This document shows, piece after piece, positions 12,476 through 21,774 of a DNA stretch of 64,000 bases (its first letter is position 1; every line of letters begins with the position of its first letter). The notes beneath the pieces were generated by a model, which searched no databases, had not been told where the DNA came from, and saw only the letters and a program-made list of their open reading frames with translations. Made by a program: the position numbers and the translations under genes. Source of the stretch: Anthostomella pinea (taxonomy: Eukaryota > Ascomycota > Sordariomycetes > Xylariales > Xylariaceae); the NCBI GenBank assembly GCA_963556695.1, contig CAUWAG010000010.1, forward strand, positions 5,704,001-5,768,000. The letters run 5' to 3'.

Positions 12476-13668
12476 GGAGGGCAGATGAAGCTGTATGAAC
12501 TGCGGGCTAAAATAATCTAGAGGATCCGAGATACAGTCCGCGAGATAGCGAACGCACAACCCAGACACCACTTCACCAATTTATATCATATTTAGCGGTA
12601 ATCTTCGGCGGAGTACGCCGTGGGCTGCCACACAATGCGAGCCGAATGCACGGGAGGAATCGATCTTGCCATGACGAGCATTCACTACGTGCTTAACAAC
12701 GAACTGCCTATTTCACCTGCTCATGTGCAGTGCCACATCATAGTAGCAACCGCATAGTCACATTGACGATGAGGTATTTGGCTTGGCTTGGCTTGGCAGC
12801 ATAGATCATGGACGATGTCGGGGACTTCTCCGCACCTGAGCCAGCACTGTGAGCAGAACCAAAGATCACCCCCTAACGAGGATAGGCAGCATGCCCAACT
12901 TCTTGGATCGACTTCTAACACTATCAAATATCGAAGAACCGGATGTGTCGCTGTGACTCTGCCTGCATTCATGAATATTGTATAGACTGCTCAGTCATCT
13001 CCTTCGCATATGGTGGTCAGGTCTGTGGAGACTCCGCGAAGAACTCGTCGTATAATACGTGCAGTAATGGGAATCCCCATTACGATGAAGATCATAATCG
13101 TAGTTATCAAAGCCGGGTTATCCACCGAGATGTTACACGGCGTTCCATTTGGTCTCAGAGGCTGACGTGCTGGTATCCCGACCCATTTGGTTAAATACAT
13201 CGGAAGCAAGTTGGACGAGCATAAAAGATTCTGGCGAGCAAGAGATATTGAGCCCTGAGTAGAAAGGGGAGCTAGAAAGTTATCTGGAGACATACGCACT
13301 CAGGAACACAAATGGTGGAAGAAAGAACAGGAGAGGAAACATTCCATGCATACGCCGAGATGTGGTTGTAGTCTAGAGTGTCACTTCGGGGGATGTTTCA
13401 ATCAACGAATATGGGTTCACTCTATTCTGACGTGGCAGGGTTCCAGATGCTTCACCATTGAGTAAAGGCGCATACGTTAGAATATACCAGCCGCTGTACA
13501 CAGACCCAGGAGTTGTAGAGATCTTTTTCGTTCAGGATTAAGAATATCTGTTTAGGTTAAGCCTATCTGTTTATGATGGTCCAGATACATACCTGCAGCA
13601 CGTGTTTGACCTGCCTAAGAGACTCAAGACAAGTATCCGGTGATCTTGGTTTGATTCCGAGGAGACAC
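12476..13668. other. Intergenic region
   Basis: Promoter side of the M28 peptidase gene. It holds a short (TTGGC)n repeat near 12777-12797. The open frames are short and unsupported. Confidence 0.45.
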
Positions 13669-14226
13669 TCAAAGCCAGTAAGGATGCAGGATAGACTGTG
13701 TTGCAGTCTGTCCTTCCATCAAGGAGTCAATACTAGGTCTGCTGAATTGACGTGGTTGCCGAAGACCGAGTCCAAGCATAACACCCAACTCTTGGGGTTT
13801 TCCCGCCCTTGACTTTTTCGGCGGACTCTGAACAGCGAAACTAATGTCCTCGGAAGGATCTTCCACCTCATCCTGCTTGACAATATTCCGTGATCGCTTC
13901 ATCTCAAGGGGCTTCTCGAACGCATGCTCTAGCACTTTCTTTGCCTTCCTCTTGTTCCGGGTCGTGCTGACGGGGGCTTCGGTGCTGGAAAGGCCATGAT
14001 TGTGCTTTTCCGGTCGATCCTGGAGATGCGATGACGACTTGCATTCGGCGCATTTCGCGGTCTCGCGATTGCGGATCTCCTCGGCCACCTGGACACCGGT
14101 GCTACAATGCCCTAGTCGTCGGGCATCCAGGGCTTCGCGACAATAGCGGTTCCTGTGTTTCTGGCCGAGCACGGTCTCGCAATGTGGCTGGCCATATATG
14201 GATAGATGCGGGTATATTATGCACAT
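13669..14226 (-). CDS. Small unknown protein with Cys/His motif
   Basis: I do not recognise a named family. Starting at ATG 14226 the frame gives about 186 residues. It opens with MCIIYPHLSIYGQPHCETV and continues with CREALDARRLGHC and AKCAEC, a Cys/His spacing like that seen in small fungal proteins that may bind zinc. The C-terminal half is Lys/Arg/Ser-rich (KRKAKK, SPPKKSRAGK) and may be nuclear. The frame remains open for 37 codons upstream of this ATG. The proximity of a solo LTR means a degenerate origin cannot be excluded. Confidence 0.45.
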   Translation of the reverse strand: MCIIYPHLSIYGQPHCETVLGQKHRNRYCREALDARRLGHCSTGVQVAEEIRNRETAKCAECKSSSHLQDRPEKHNHGLSSTEAPVSTTRNKRKAKKVLEHAFEKPLEMKRSRNIVKQDEVEDPSEDISFAVQSPPKKSRAGKPQELGVMLGLGLRQPRQFSRPSIDSLMEGQTATQSILHPYWL

Positions 14227-14897
14227 GGCTGGATGTGATGAGGACTGAAGCGTAAAAGTGGTTGAGTATTTTGGGATGATAAGTTGTTGTGATGCTGCGC
14301 AGAGTGCCTGGGCTGTTGATCTTGATATAGCTCTCGACATGCCGAGCGAACAATAACATTGTTGCCAGTTTTCCAGGTCTTTGTGTCATAGAAAATGAGC
14401 CAATATCCCACAATCCATTATCCGCCTTGAGTTGTAGAACAATGTTGGTCCTTGTTCAACAATCCCACTTGTGAGTCAGAGAAGACAGGTGGAGGAGGCG
14501 TCTTTGTTGTGGTGGTGCTCAGAGTACCATTCAGCTAGGCATCCACAATATGGCTAGTCCAACAACTTGAACAATATAATACGCTGGACCAAATGAACTT
14601 ACCGATAAATGAGAACGCCATTGTTCAAAGGGAAGGGGAGCTGCTAATTCTTTCCTATGATCAGCTCTGACGCTCTCTGCTAGTGTTAGTGGAGATCTGC
14701 TCGGTGTAAGGGGCTTCCTCGTCATGTTTCGTAGGACAAAGAAAAAGGACCCATTAGAGCAAGCTGCCACCAGCCCCTGAGGTGACCATCTTTATGGCCT
14801 ACGTAGAGGGTCGTGTTTCTTTCAAAGGCATGGATATTTCCTCTTTCATCCAGGTCACCAGGTGGAACAGTGAGCAAGCTCTCAATACGTGGATATG
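14227..14897. other. Intergenic region left of the solo LTR
   Basis: No gene is recognised. The open frames are short and lack motifs. Confidence 0.45.
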
Positions 14898-14902
14898 GAT
14901 AA

Positions 14903-15347
14903 TGTTACGGACCAACAAGACCACACAGGGGAGGAGGCCCGCGGACAGGCCAGGGTTCATTGGCAGAAAATGAACGATAAGCACAACGCACGGAAGAAGG
15001 ATACTGCGACACGAGCCACGTGACCAGGGGATAGCTGGGATAGCCAACGATCACAGATATCCATCTCATCAGTGAGGGAGAGATTGGATATATAAGGATA
15101 GACATTTCTCAGCTAGACAGATAGACAGTCTCTACCTCAGTGATCAATCTAAGCATCTTAGCCAACCCTAAGGTGGAAGAAATTTCCTGATGACTCGACT
15201 ATTCAGTGATCCCCCGGATCCAGACCAAGCCCCAGCATCTGAGTGTCTTCTAGTTGACAGAAGCCTCTATCGTCCTTTGTGTTAACTTACCTCAGAATAT
15301 TAACCCTATAGAACCCTTTAGCCTTATAGATTAGACGGCTCGTCACA
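14903..15347 (+). mobile_element. Solo LTR of a Gypsy-type retrotransposon
   Basis: A 445-bp segment begins TGTTACGG and ends CTCGTCACA, giving near-perfect inverted TG..CA termini. It is flanked by an identical 5-bp direct repeat GATAA at 14898-14902 and 15348-15352, the target-site duplication expected from integrase-mediated insertion. A TATATAAGG box lies near 15089-15098, as in LTR promoters. No retroviral-type coding sequence is adjacent and no second copy is visible, so it is a solo LTR left by recombination between LTRs. Orientation is set from the TATA box. Confidence 0.85.
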
Positions 15348-15352
15348 GATAA

Positions 15353-15818
15353 GACACTGCCATTCTATATGGGGGTTGCTTAGGGTCGCTTAGTGGTGCT
15401 TATGAAGCACTGTTGCTGTGAAACGACCATATACTACTATAGATTCTCTGCCCCTAACACGCACCTATGTCACCACTGATTCGTACCGCTAACACAAATA
15501 CTCGTTAAAACAGTACCGCAGTCGTGTCCCTTCAAAGACCTATATGCTGTCATTGACCAACAGTGACGTTGCATAGGCATTCGCATGATTACACCTGAAA
15601 GTAAGGTCCCTAGAAGTCCTGTGTCACCCAATGGTCCGCAACAATGGTGCACAGACAATCATGGAGCGACCTTCAATGACACAGCAAACCCTGCGCCATC
15701 AATGACTGGCATTGACAAAGCACAGACCCCGGTAAAACTATCTACCAGAGCCCACCTCCCCGCTATAGCTTTTATATCGCCGACCAAGTTCGAAATTTCC
15801 ATCCAACAAATCACTAAC
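15353..15818. other. AT-richer intergenic DNA between the LTR and the tRNA-like unit
   Basis: No gene is recognised. There are short direct echoes (GCTTAGGGTCGCTTAGTGGTGCTTA) near 15375-15403. Confidence 0.4.
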
Positions 15819-15919
15819 GGCCCGTGGTGTAGTGGTGCACGATCCTATGCAAAAGGAGGAATGGGGTGTATTATAGGTAATAGCTAGGAGAGGTTAGGGT
15901 TTGAATCCTGATCGGGTCA
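15819..15919 (+). tRNA. tRNA-like gene or tRNA pseudogene, possible Cys (GCA) with intron
   Basis: The unit has an internal A box, TGGTGTAGTGG, near 15825-15835 that fits the Pol III consensus. A B box, GGTTTGAATCC, near 15898-15908 has one change (T for the invariant C of TTCGA). The 5' end GGCCCG pairs with CGGGTC at 15913-15918 to form an acceptor stem with one G-U pair. TCCT at 15843-15846 can pair with AGGA near 15886-15889, with TGCAAA after it, suggesting anticodon GCA and an intron of about 30 nt. A run of nine T at 15925-15933 is a Pol III terminator. The altered T loop and a T-T mismatch at the stem base suggest decay or a SINE head. A covariance-model scan would decide. Confidence 0.5.
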
Positions 15920-15939
15920 GCAAATTTTTTTTTCTTTTG

Positions 15940-15960
15940 CCCCTTTACCCCTTTACCCCT
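15940..15960 (+). repeat. CCCC(TTTACCCC)2T tract, copy 2
   Basis: Identical over 21 bp to the tract at 6219-6239. It begins seven bases after the oligo-T terminator of the tRNA-like unit. Confidence 0.7.
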
Positions 15961-16808
15961 CGACTCGCCCCCTATTCATTGCATCTGCCCCCACCACCTC
16001 TCCCACCCCGGTATCTTTTCATCTCGAGCTGTACATAGCAACTTCCCGTGGCTCAGGACAACCCACGGTATGAACCTTCTGCCCCACCACATCGTTGCCC
16101 CTGGTCCGAAATGCCGTGTACATCACACTGAGACCTAGGATATGTGAGGGCTGGCCAACTTTATGTCTCTCATCTAAATGAAATCAACTGCCGGCAGACG
16201 CGCCTGCGTACCCACTCCCTCAACAGCCTCATTCATTCGCACAAGGCAAGAGGCTCCTCACCGTAAGCTAGGGCATCAGGATGTACGTGATCTTTAGCTC
16301 GGTATCAATCAAGACGCTCCAAAGACAGATTTTTACTGGGTACTGCGACGACGTCAGCGCAAAGCTACTGCTGCCCAACCTGCATCGTTTCATGGAAACA
16401 GGTGACCACGCAACATACTCTGCCGGTCCGGAGTCGCGTGCAGGAGACGGTCCAACCCTATCACTAGGGGGAGCCTATGTACGCTCGAGCATCACATCCG
16501 TCGTTTCTCATCTTATTCCTCGAGCCGATGAACATCCATACTTTCCACGTGGCCCATGTCATGCGAGGACTGGTCGAGTTAAAGAGTTCGAGGGAAGCCA
16601 CAAGATTACGAGGGTGCTCAAGGGCTCATTGACGGTCCATTAGACGAGATCAAGTAGCCGAGCTCATGGTCGAAGGCTCTTCCATAAACCTCGATGATGT
16701 TTGGAGACGAATGATGGTACAGTGTACACTTGTATGTTTACAAAACCGCAGTACTGGGTACACACGAGGGCAATATCCGCATCCTGCAGGCCCATCAGGT
16801 TGAGCTCA
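15961..16808. other. Intergenic region 3' of the questin-oxidase-like gene
   Basis: No gene is recognised. The longest open frame, on the + strand at 16281-16643, has no motif and atypical composition. Confidence 0.45.
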
Positions 16809-18578
16809 TCAGAGATGCTCCTTGTTCGGTTCTGCTCGATCATGGACCTCCTGTACATATCATCAGCATCCAGGGTAAATTGTGCTGCGGCTCGGGCAGT
16901 TGCTTACCTTCCACGCGTCGGGGTCACCCGAACCACGAATCCATGTTGGCCCCGGGGTCTCAGCCCCGTCAAACACCATATGGCCGATCTTCGTCCACAG
17001 ATCGCCCTTGATCTTCATCCAGTCCTTATCTTCGTATTCCTTGCTGGCATTCTGGCCCACACCTATCGCTCGAAAGAGCTTGACGACATGGCCGTCTTCT
17101 TCTAGCGAGTGTATGCGAGGCAATAGCTCTAGGGAGATTTAGTACATCAAGCACCTGATTTGGTTAGTGTTTGGGTAGCGTACCGATTGCAGGTCCAGGC
17201 TTCTTGTCTCGCGGGACATACGAGGTGATCTTGTCGACTGATAGCGGCGCGCATGCCCTTGCGGCGTACTGAATGAGATCCATGCGTATCTTCCATTCCA
17301 ACAGGCGAACCTTGGTCTCGGTGGAAACCCAGCGCATCTTGTTGAAGGCTAGATAGATTGGGCAGACGTTGATATGGTGGCTTGAAGCTGTGTGTCAGTG
17401 GAAGAGCATGGAAACGGTGTTGATGTCTCTTACATCAGGAAGAAGTCGAACTTCGCGTCCTTGCCAGGACGGATGGCAGCAGCCGCTCCCTCGTAAATCG
17501 CCGTGTTGTACATCTCGACCGTTCTTTCGTCAAGCTCCTCTGGCTTGATTTTCACCTGACCGGCGATCCGGATGATCTCATCCCGGGCACGCGTGAGAAC
17601 GCCATCGCGGACCTTGTTGCTGTCTCCCAATATGGCAGCGGTGGCCAATTTCTCGTCTGCTTTGACAACATCGAGAAGGCTTGCTATACTTGGCATTGGT
17701 GTAGAAGCGGATTTGGATGCCTCTTCGGCCGTAAGAAGAAAACTTCTGAGGTTGTCCTCATGAACAGCAGCTTGAGCTAGTGCCATTGCAACTATGGCTG
17801 GCTGTTGCCACTCCACACCATACATCAGTTGGATAAGGGGGTGAAGGAAACCTAGAAGGTGTTACTACACAAGTCCTGGTCCAGCTCACAGGGGCCAGTC
17901 TCTTCCAAACTTACCTCCATGCATCCGAATCAGCATATCCTCACTCCTCTCATCGCCTTTGAACATGTACTGGTCCAGGACCTTCTCCCATCCGAGCTTT
18001 TGGATTTCGCGTTGGAAGAAGACTAAGAAGTCAGTGTAATATCTGAGTATCTTGGGTTAGCGACGGTTCTCAGCAAGTACGAGAGGGTTAAGCCGTAGAA
18101 TACGAAGCGAAAGGCGGACTGCATTGTTCCTTAACTTACTGTTCTTTGCCCATGCGCTGTTTGGCCTTCTCCCAATCGTGGAGTGCTTCGATCCGGTCCT
18201 CGTGAACCTGGTACATCGACCGTTGGTAAGATGCATTGTCATCATAGGCCTTCTCTAAGTCTTCAGGAGAAGCCCCAGTTCCGTACAGCGCCAGTATGTG
18301 ATGACTGATACTGTTGCAGCAAGTCAGTGACGTACAGTACGTGAATTCTAAAATCCCAGGTCTTACTGGTTGTGAAAGCCTTCGCTATTGAAGAAACAGT
18401 GGTGCGTCTAAGGTCTATTAGCATGGACACCCATGATACCCGCAAAATTACGAACCTCAAAGTCCTTCTGCAGCAGGTCCGTGGCTTTCTTGGCCGCAGG
18501 TTCACTCTGGCGAATCTGCCACATCCCAGTGTTGTCGGGCTTAATCTGGATGGCGTGTGCGCTTGCCATGGTGGTCAT
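16809..18578 (-). CDS. Questin oxidase-like protein (DUF4243 family)
   Basis: Member of the family that includes fungal Baeyer-Villiger-type questin oxidases of anthraquinone pathways and many uncharacterised relatives. Exons: 18578-18456, 18407-18367, 18310-18140, 18042-17915, 17851-17434, 17380-17184, 17128-16908, 16850-16809. They join without stops into 446 residues, the usual family length. Family signatures are HHCFFNSEGFHNH, SHHILALYGTGASPEDLEKAYD, RMHGGFLHPLIQLMYGVEW and HHINVCPIYLAFNKMRW; the His-rich patches are conserved in the family. The frame is open to another ATG at 18659, whose Arg/Ser-rich extension could be a mitochondrial leader; 18578 gives the family-like start. No polyketide synthase or other cluster gene is nearby, so the substrate is unknown. 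Confidence 0.87.
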
Positions 18579-19727
18579 GTTTCTGTTGAATGTGCAGGTG
18601 CTCTTGTTCAACCTCGCCCGTATAAGCCTCAGGGGTGTTCTTGAGATGGGATTCATCAAGATGAATGCAACTCTGACTTAGCCTCCCGAAGCTCAAGTTA
18701 TACTTAGTCTTCAAACCCAGGCCGACCCCTTCCGCAGGTATCCGTGATTGATCAACTAGTTAAGTCCGGCTCCGAGCGGAGATCGATCGTCTGTTTAAGC
18801 CCAGCTCCGAGTGGTGAGGCGAAGCTTACCAATTGCAACACTTGTCAGCATGCGGGGATGATGATGGGTCGTGTAGGACCTCCCACGATGACGAGGGGTA
18901 GTCCAATAGTGACGATACTCTGACTGGCAAGGTCACTCCACGGCTTGCTTACCCCCAATGATCTAGACCTCGAATTAGTGCCGAGTGCTGCCTTCGACAA
19001 ATCCTTCAGTTTGATGTATTGCTCGGGTAATCTCCAAGGCTTGCCAAGCGGGTATCAATGGAGCAACAAATGGTAAATCGTAGTGCTCCTGCGTCTCGGA
19101 ATCGCGAAGGCTTGGTAAACATCGGGTCTGACGTTGAGTATGGGACGGGAGCCCATACTGGAATCAAGATGACGTCATCTTCTATGCTGAGTAATCATTC
19201 ATTGTGGCTCAGGTGGCTAACATCCTCCCCCTGAGAATCAAAGAAAGGGGTAGACAGCCACACTAACCGTGAGCTCAAGGGAGGGTGACTCGCACACCAA
19301 ACAAAGGCGCAGATTGTAATGTCTTGATGCCCACTTCATACAAAGGCATTCGCTCAGAACTCAACTTGACTTGGTCGAATAATCTCAAGGGTGGTGTTTA
19401 GAGTATCTTGGATCGTGGCAATAGCATTGTTCCTTTTCTGCACCAGGGGCGTCAGCGAGACAATTGAAAGCACTCTTTCTTAGGCAAGTGCATCTCTTAG
19501 GTATGGTCACACATCAAAGGGCTAGGTACTGAACAAGGGCATTGTTCATTCCGTACATCGTACATCGTGATTTCGTGCAACCTTAAAGTACTTAAGAGCA
19601 CGCACGATTCTCTCCTTCCTCCTCTTCATAGATACATCATCATCACAAGCACTACCATACCAACCCTCCCTCAAGAACCATCCAAACATATCAACTCCCC
19701 GGATCTTTAGCTAAGTTCTTCTTCACT
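18579..19727. other. Divergent intergenic region with palindromes
   Basis: Lies between the questin-oxidase-like gene (-) and a small gene (+). It contains a 7-bp-stem inverted repeat at 19138-19158 (GTATGGG/CCCATAC) and a CRE-like palindrome at 19166-19181. No gene is seen. Confidence 0.5.
19166..19181. promoter_or_regulatory. CRE/ATF-like palindrome
   Basis: AAGATGACGTCATCTT is a perfect 16-bp palindrome containing TGACGTCA, the full consensus site of CREB/ATF-type bZIP factors. It lies about 590 bp upstream of the questin-oxidase-like start and about 550 bp upstream of the gene at 19728, so either could be its target. Function is inferred from the consensus only. Confidence 0.4.
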
Positions 19728-20018
19728 ATGTCCTCCTCCATGTCCTCCTACACCCATACTTTCGAGCCCACTGACGCAGGACGCAAAGCCTTCGAAGCTC
19801 CACGTCTGCCAGTTCCGACAGACGACGAGAGAGGCTGGAAATGCTGCAGGGATGGAAAGAAGAACCGCATGTCTGCCTCGTCCTGCGTCAACATTAAGTG
19901 CCAGCACAGCAAGTGCGGTGACTGCGTGGTCGATTCAATCGAGGCGGTACCCGGCAGTGATAAAACGATGAGAGACCAATGGATAGCTCAACTGGATGCC
20001 ATATTGGGCTTTCCATAG
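19728..20018 (+). CDS. Small Cys-rich unknown protein
   Basis: A 96-residue frame with ATG at 19728 inside a MSSSMSS start, preceded by a CT/AC-rich fungal leader. The core reads WKCCRDGKKNRMSASSC followed by CQHSKCGDC, a paired Cys arrangement with a His that could bind zinc. It has no signal peptide or membrane segment. I do not recognise a named family. Confidence 0.55.
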   Translation: MSSSMSSYTHTFEPTDAGRKAFEAPRLPVPTDDERGWKCCRDGKKNRMSASSCVNIKCQHSKCGDCVVDSIEAVPGSDKTMRDQWIAQLDAILGFP

Positions 20019-20665
20019 TTGGAACGTCTGGGACCATAACGTGAACCCGTTTGTAAAGTAAGTACACTACCCAAGCAATGATATGATTACTCCATACACT
20101 CAGCCCTCATAAGTCTCCGCGCGCGATGTATTGATAAGAATCTATATCACATTTTGAAAATCGTGAGTACTGAAATAAGCAGCTCTGGTTTGATATACCG
20201 CTTCCAATGTTTATCCCATTGTGCTTATTCCGATTCAATGAATGTACCGTTGCTTGCTGGAGATCGAATGGCAGGACCTACACGGCGGCTCACCTCCTCA
20301 TGAGCAAGCGCGTTGCCCGCGGCTTCGATCCCGCCAGGTTACTTCCCCGGTCAAGCTGCAGGTGCAATCATAAGACATTCTTCTGGCTGCCAGACGTGAC
20401 TTCTACGTTGGGTCTTTTGGTAACACTTGCAACATGGTGTTGAATGTCCAGGGGACGGTACCTGTCTTCTGTTGCCACCTGAAATCGACCGCATCTCAAT
20501 CGTAGACACCATTCTTCTGCGTGAACCTGCGGTACTCAACCATCGAGCAAGAACCCCAAAGCCAATCCGAAACTCCAGCCTCGTCTCCCGGACTACTACT
20601 ACTAGTACTATTCCGCTTCCCATTTACAGGACCACCACCCTTTCCCACTCCGCCCGACCGTCGAC
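20019..20665. other. Intergenic region
   Basis: No gene is recognised. The overlapping open frames are Arg/Thr/Pro-rich and belong to the leader of the next gene. Confidence 0.4.
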
Positions 20666-21320
20666 ATGGCCGGCGAAACAAATCCCCGCTCGCCCACAAA
20701 GGGAGAAGGCAGTTCAGAACCGAACCGAACGGTCGGTCCCGACGGCAGCTCACAAACAAACAAGAATGCCAATGAGGCGGCCACCGGATTGTGCGTACAC
20801 CCCAGACCTCTGCCCTAGCCATATTCAAACCTCGAACTCCACGCACCAGCTGACAAAACGCCCAGTCGGAGCATCGTAACGATGCTCGAAGAACTCTCCC
20901 TCATTGCCATCTCCGACCACCTCCCCAAAGACAAAGACCCAGCGCGCGAACCGGACACTGCGACAGCAGCCAACGCGATAGTGCTACAAAGCAGCAAACG
21001 CGATGCCATAGAGCGCCGACTGGACCAACTGCGCCAACAGGCCGGCTCGAACACCCCAGACGAGCCAGTCGATTCGCTGATGCGTCGCCTTGGTGCCGCC
21101 TATCTCCTCGCAGACGCCTCGCCGCTTGCTCAACACGGGTGGATAAAGGACTTCCTCGACGGAGGTCGTTGTGGACAAGCTGGTCGAGAAGGCAGACGCG
21201 CAGCACGCGATGGGGGACTATTCGGGCTTGAAATACACGGCATACATGAATTCGAGAGTGGGCGAGATGCTGAATGCTGCGGTGTATGTAATGGGGATGG
21301 CGAGAAAACAGCTTTCTTGA
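20666..21320 (+). CDS. Unknown helical protein, frame broken near 21150-21165
   Basis: ATG at 20666 opens MAGETNPRSPTKGEG. A 75-nt intron at 20791-20865 (GTGCGT, CTGAC branch, CCCAG) joins it in frame to MLEELSLIAISDHLPK and KRDAIERRLDQLRQQAG. That frame continues past 21150 into Arg/Gly-rich sequence. From about 21165 a different frame carries a convincing helix (VVVDKLVEKADAQHAMGDY, then YMNSRVGEMLNAA) that ends at TGA 21318-21320. No intron of normal size reconnects the two halves except a 103-nt one (donor near 21091) that would delete both segments. A one-base indel is the simplest reading. No family is recognised. Confidence 0.45.
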
Positions 21321-21774
21321 GTGTTGCGGCTGGTTTCAGCTTTGGGACGGGCTGGGTTGAAAGATGGAGTTTTCTTAAAACACGAGGCAGCACACAAGTT
21401 GCACTAGGTACACACTACACACTACACTACACACGCACTGACTTCGTAGGTGCTCTGTAGAGTTAGACTCTGTATATAGGGGGTTGGAGCCGTTTGGAAG
21501 GCAAGCCATCCACCCCGTGCGGTTATAGAAACGAGGCGTTCTAAACAATTAATCAACCTAGAACTCAAGACATGGCGCTGAGCCTGAATGTCTCTAAAGT
21601 GATCGTCTATCTCGTCCCAGATTCTATGCAATGCTACCCGTACCACTCCGTGTGTGTTGGTCCCCCTTTACTCTAAGCCCTCTATCCCATTGTGGCCGAC
21701 TGAAACTCTGTCATCACCAACAAGCCCTGCTCCCCTCGAAACATCCCGTCACCACACCCTCCCCTCAACACCCC
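21321..21774. other. Convergent intergenic region
   Basis: Lies between the + gene ending at 21320 and the asparaginase ending at 21775. It holds an ACACTAC-type simple repeat near 21410-21435. No gene is seen. Confidence 0.45.

Noticed and set aside
14227..16808. Possible full retrotransposon around the LTR
   Set aside because: No reverse transcriptase, integrase or gag-like sequence and no second LTR copy; only a solo LTR is supported.
6722..18578. Possible secondary-metabolite cluster (methyltransferase plus questin-oxidase-like gene)
   Set aside because: No polyketide synthase, peptide synthetase, terpene cyclase, transporter or pathway regulator lies between or beside them.
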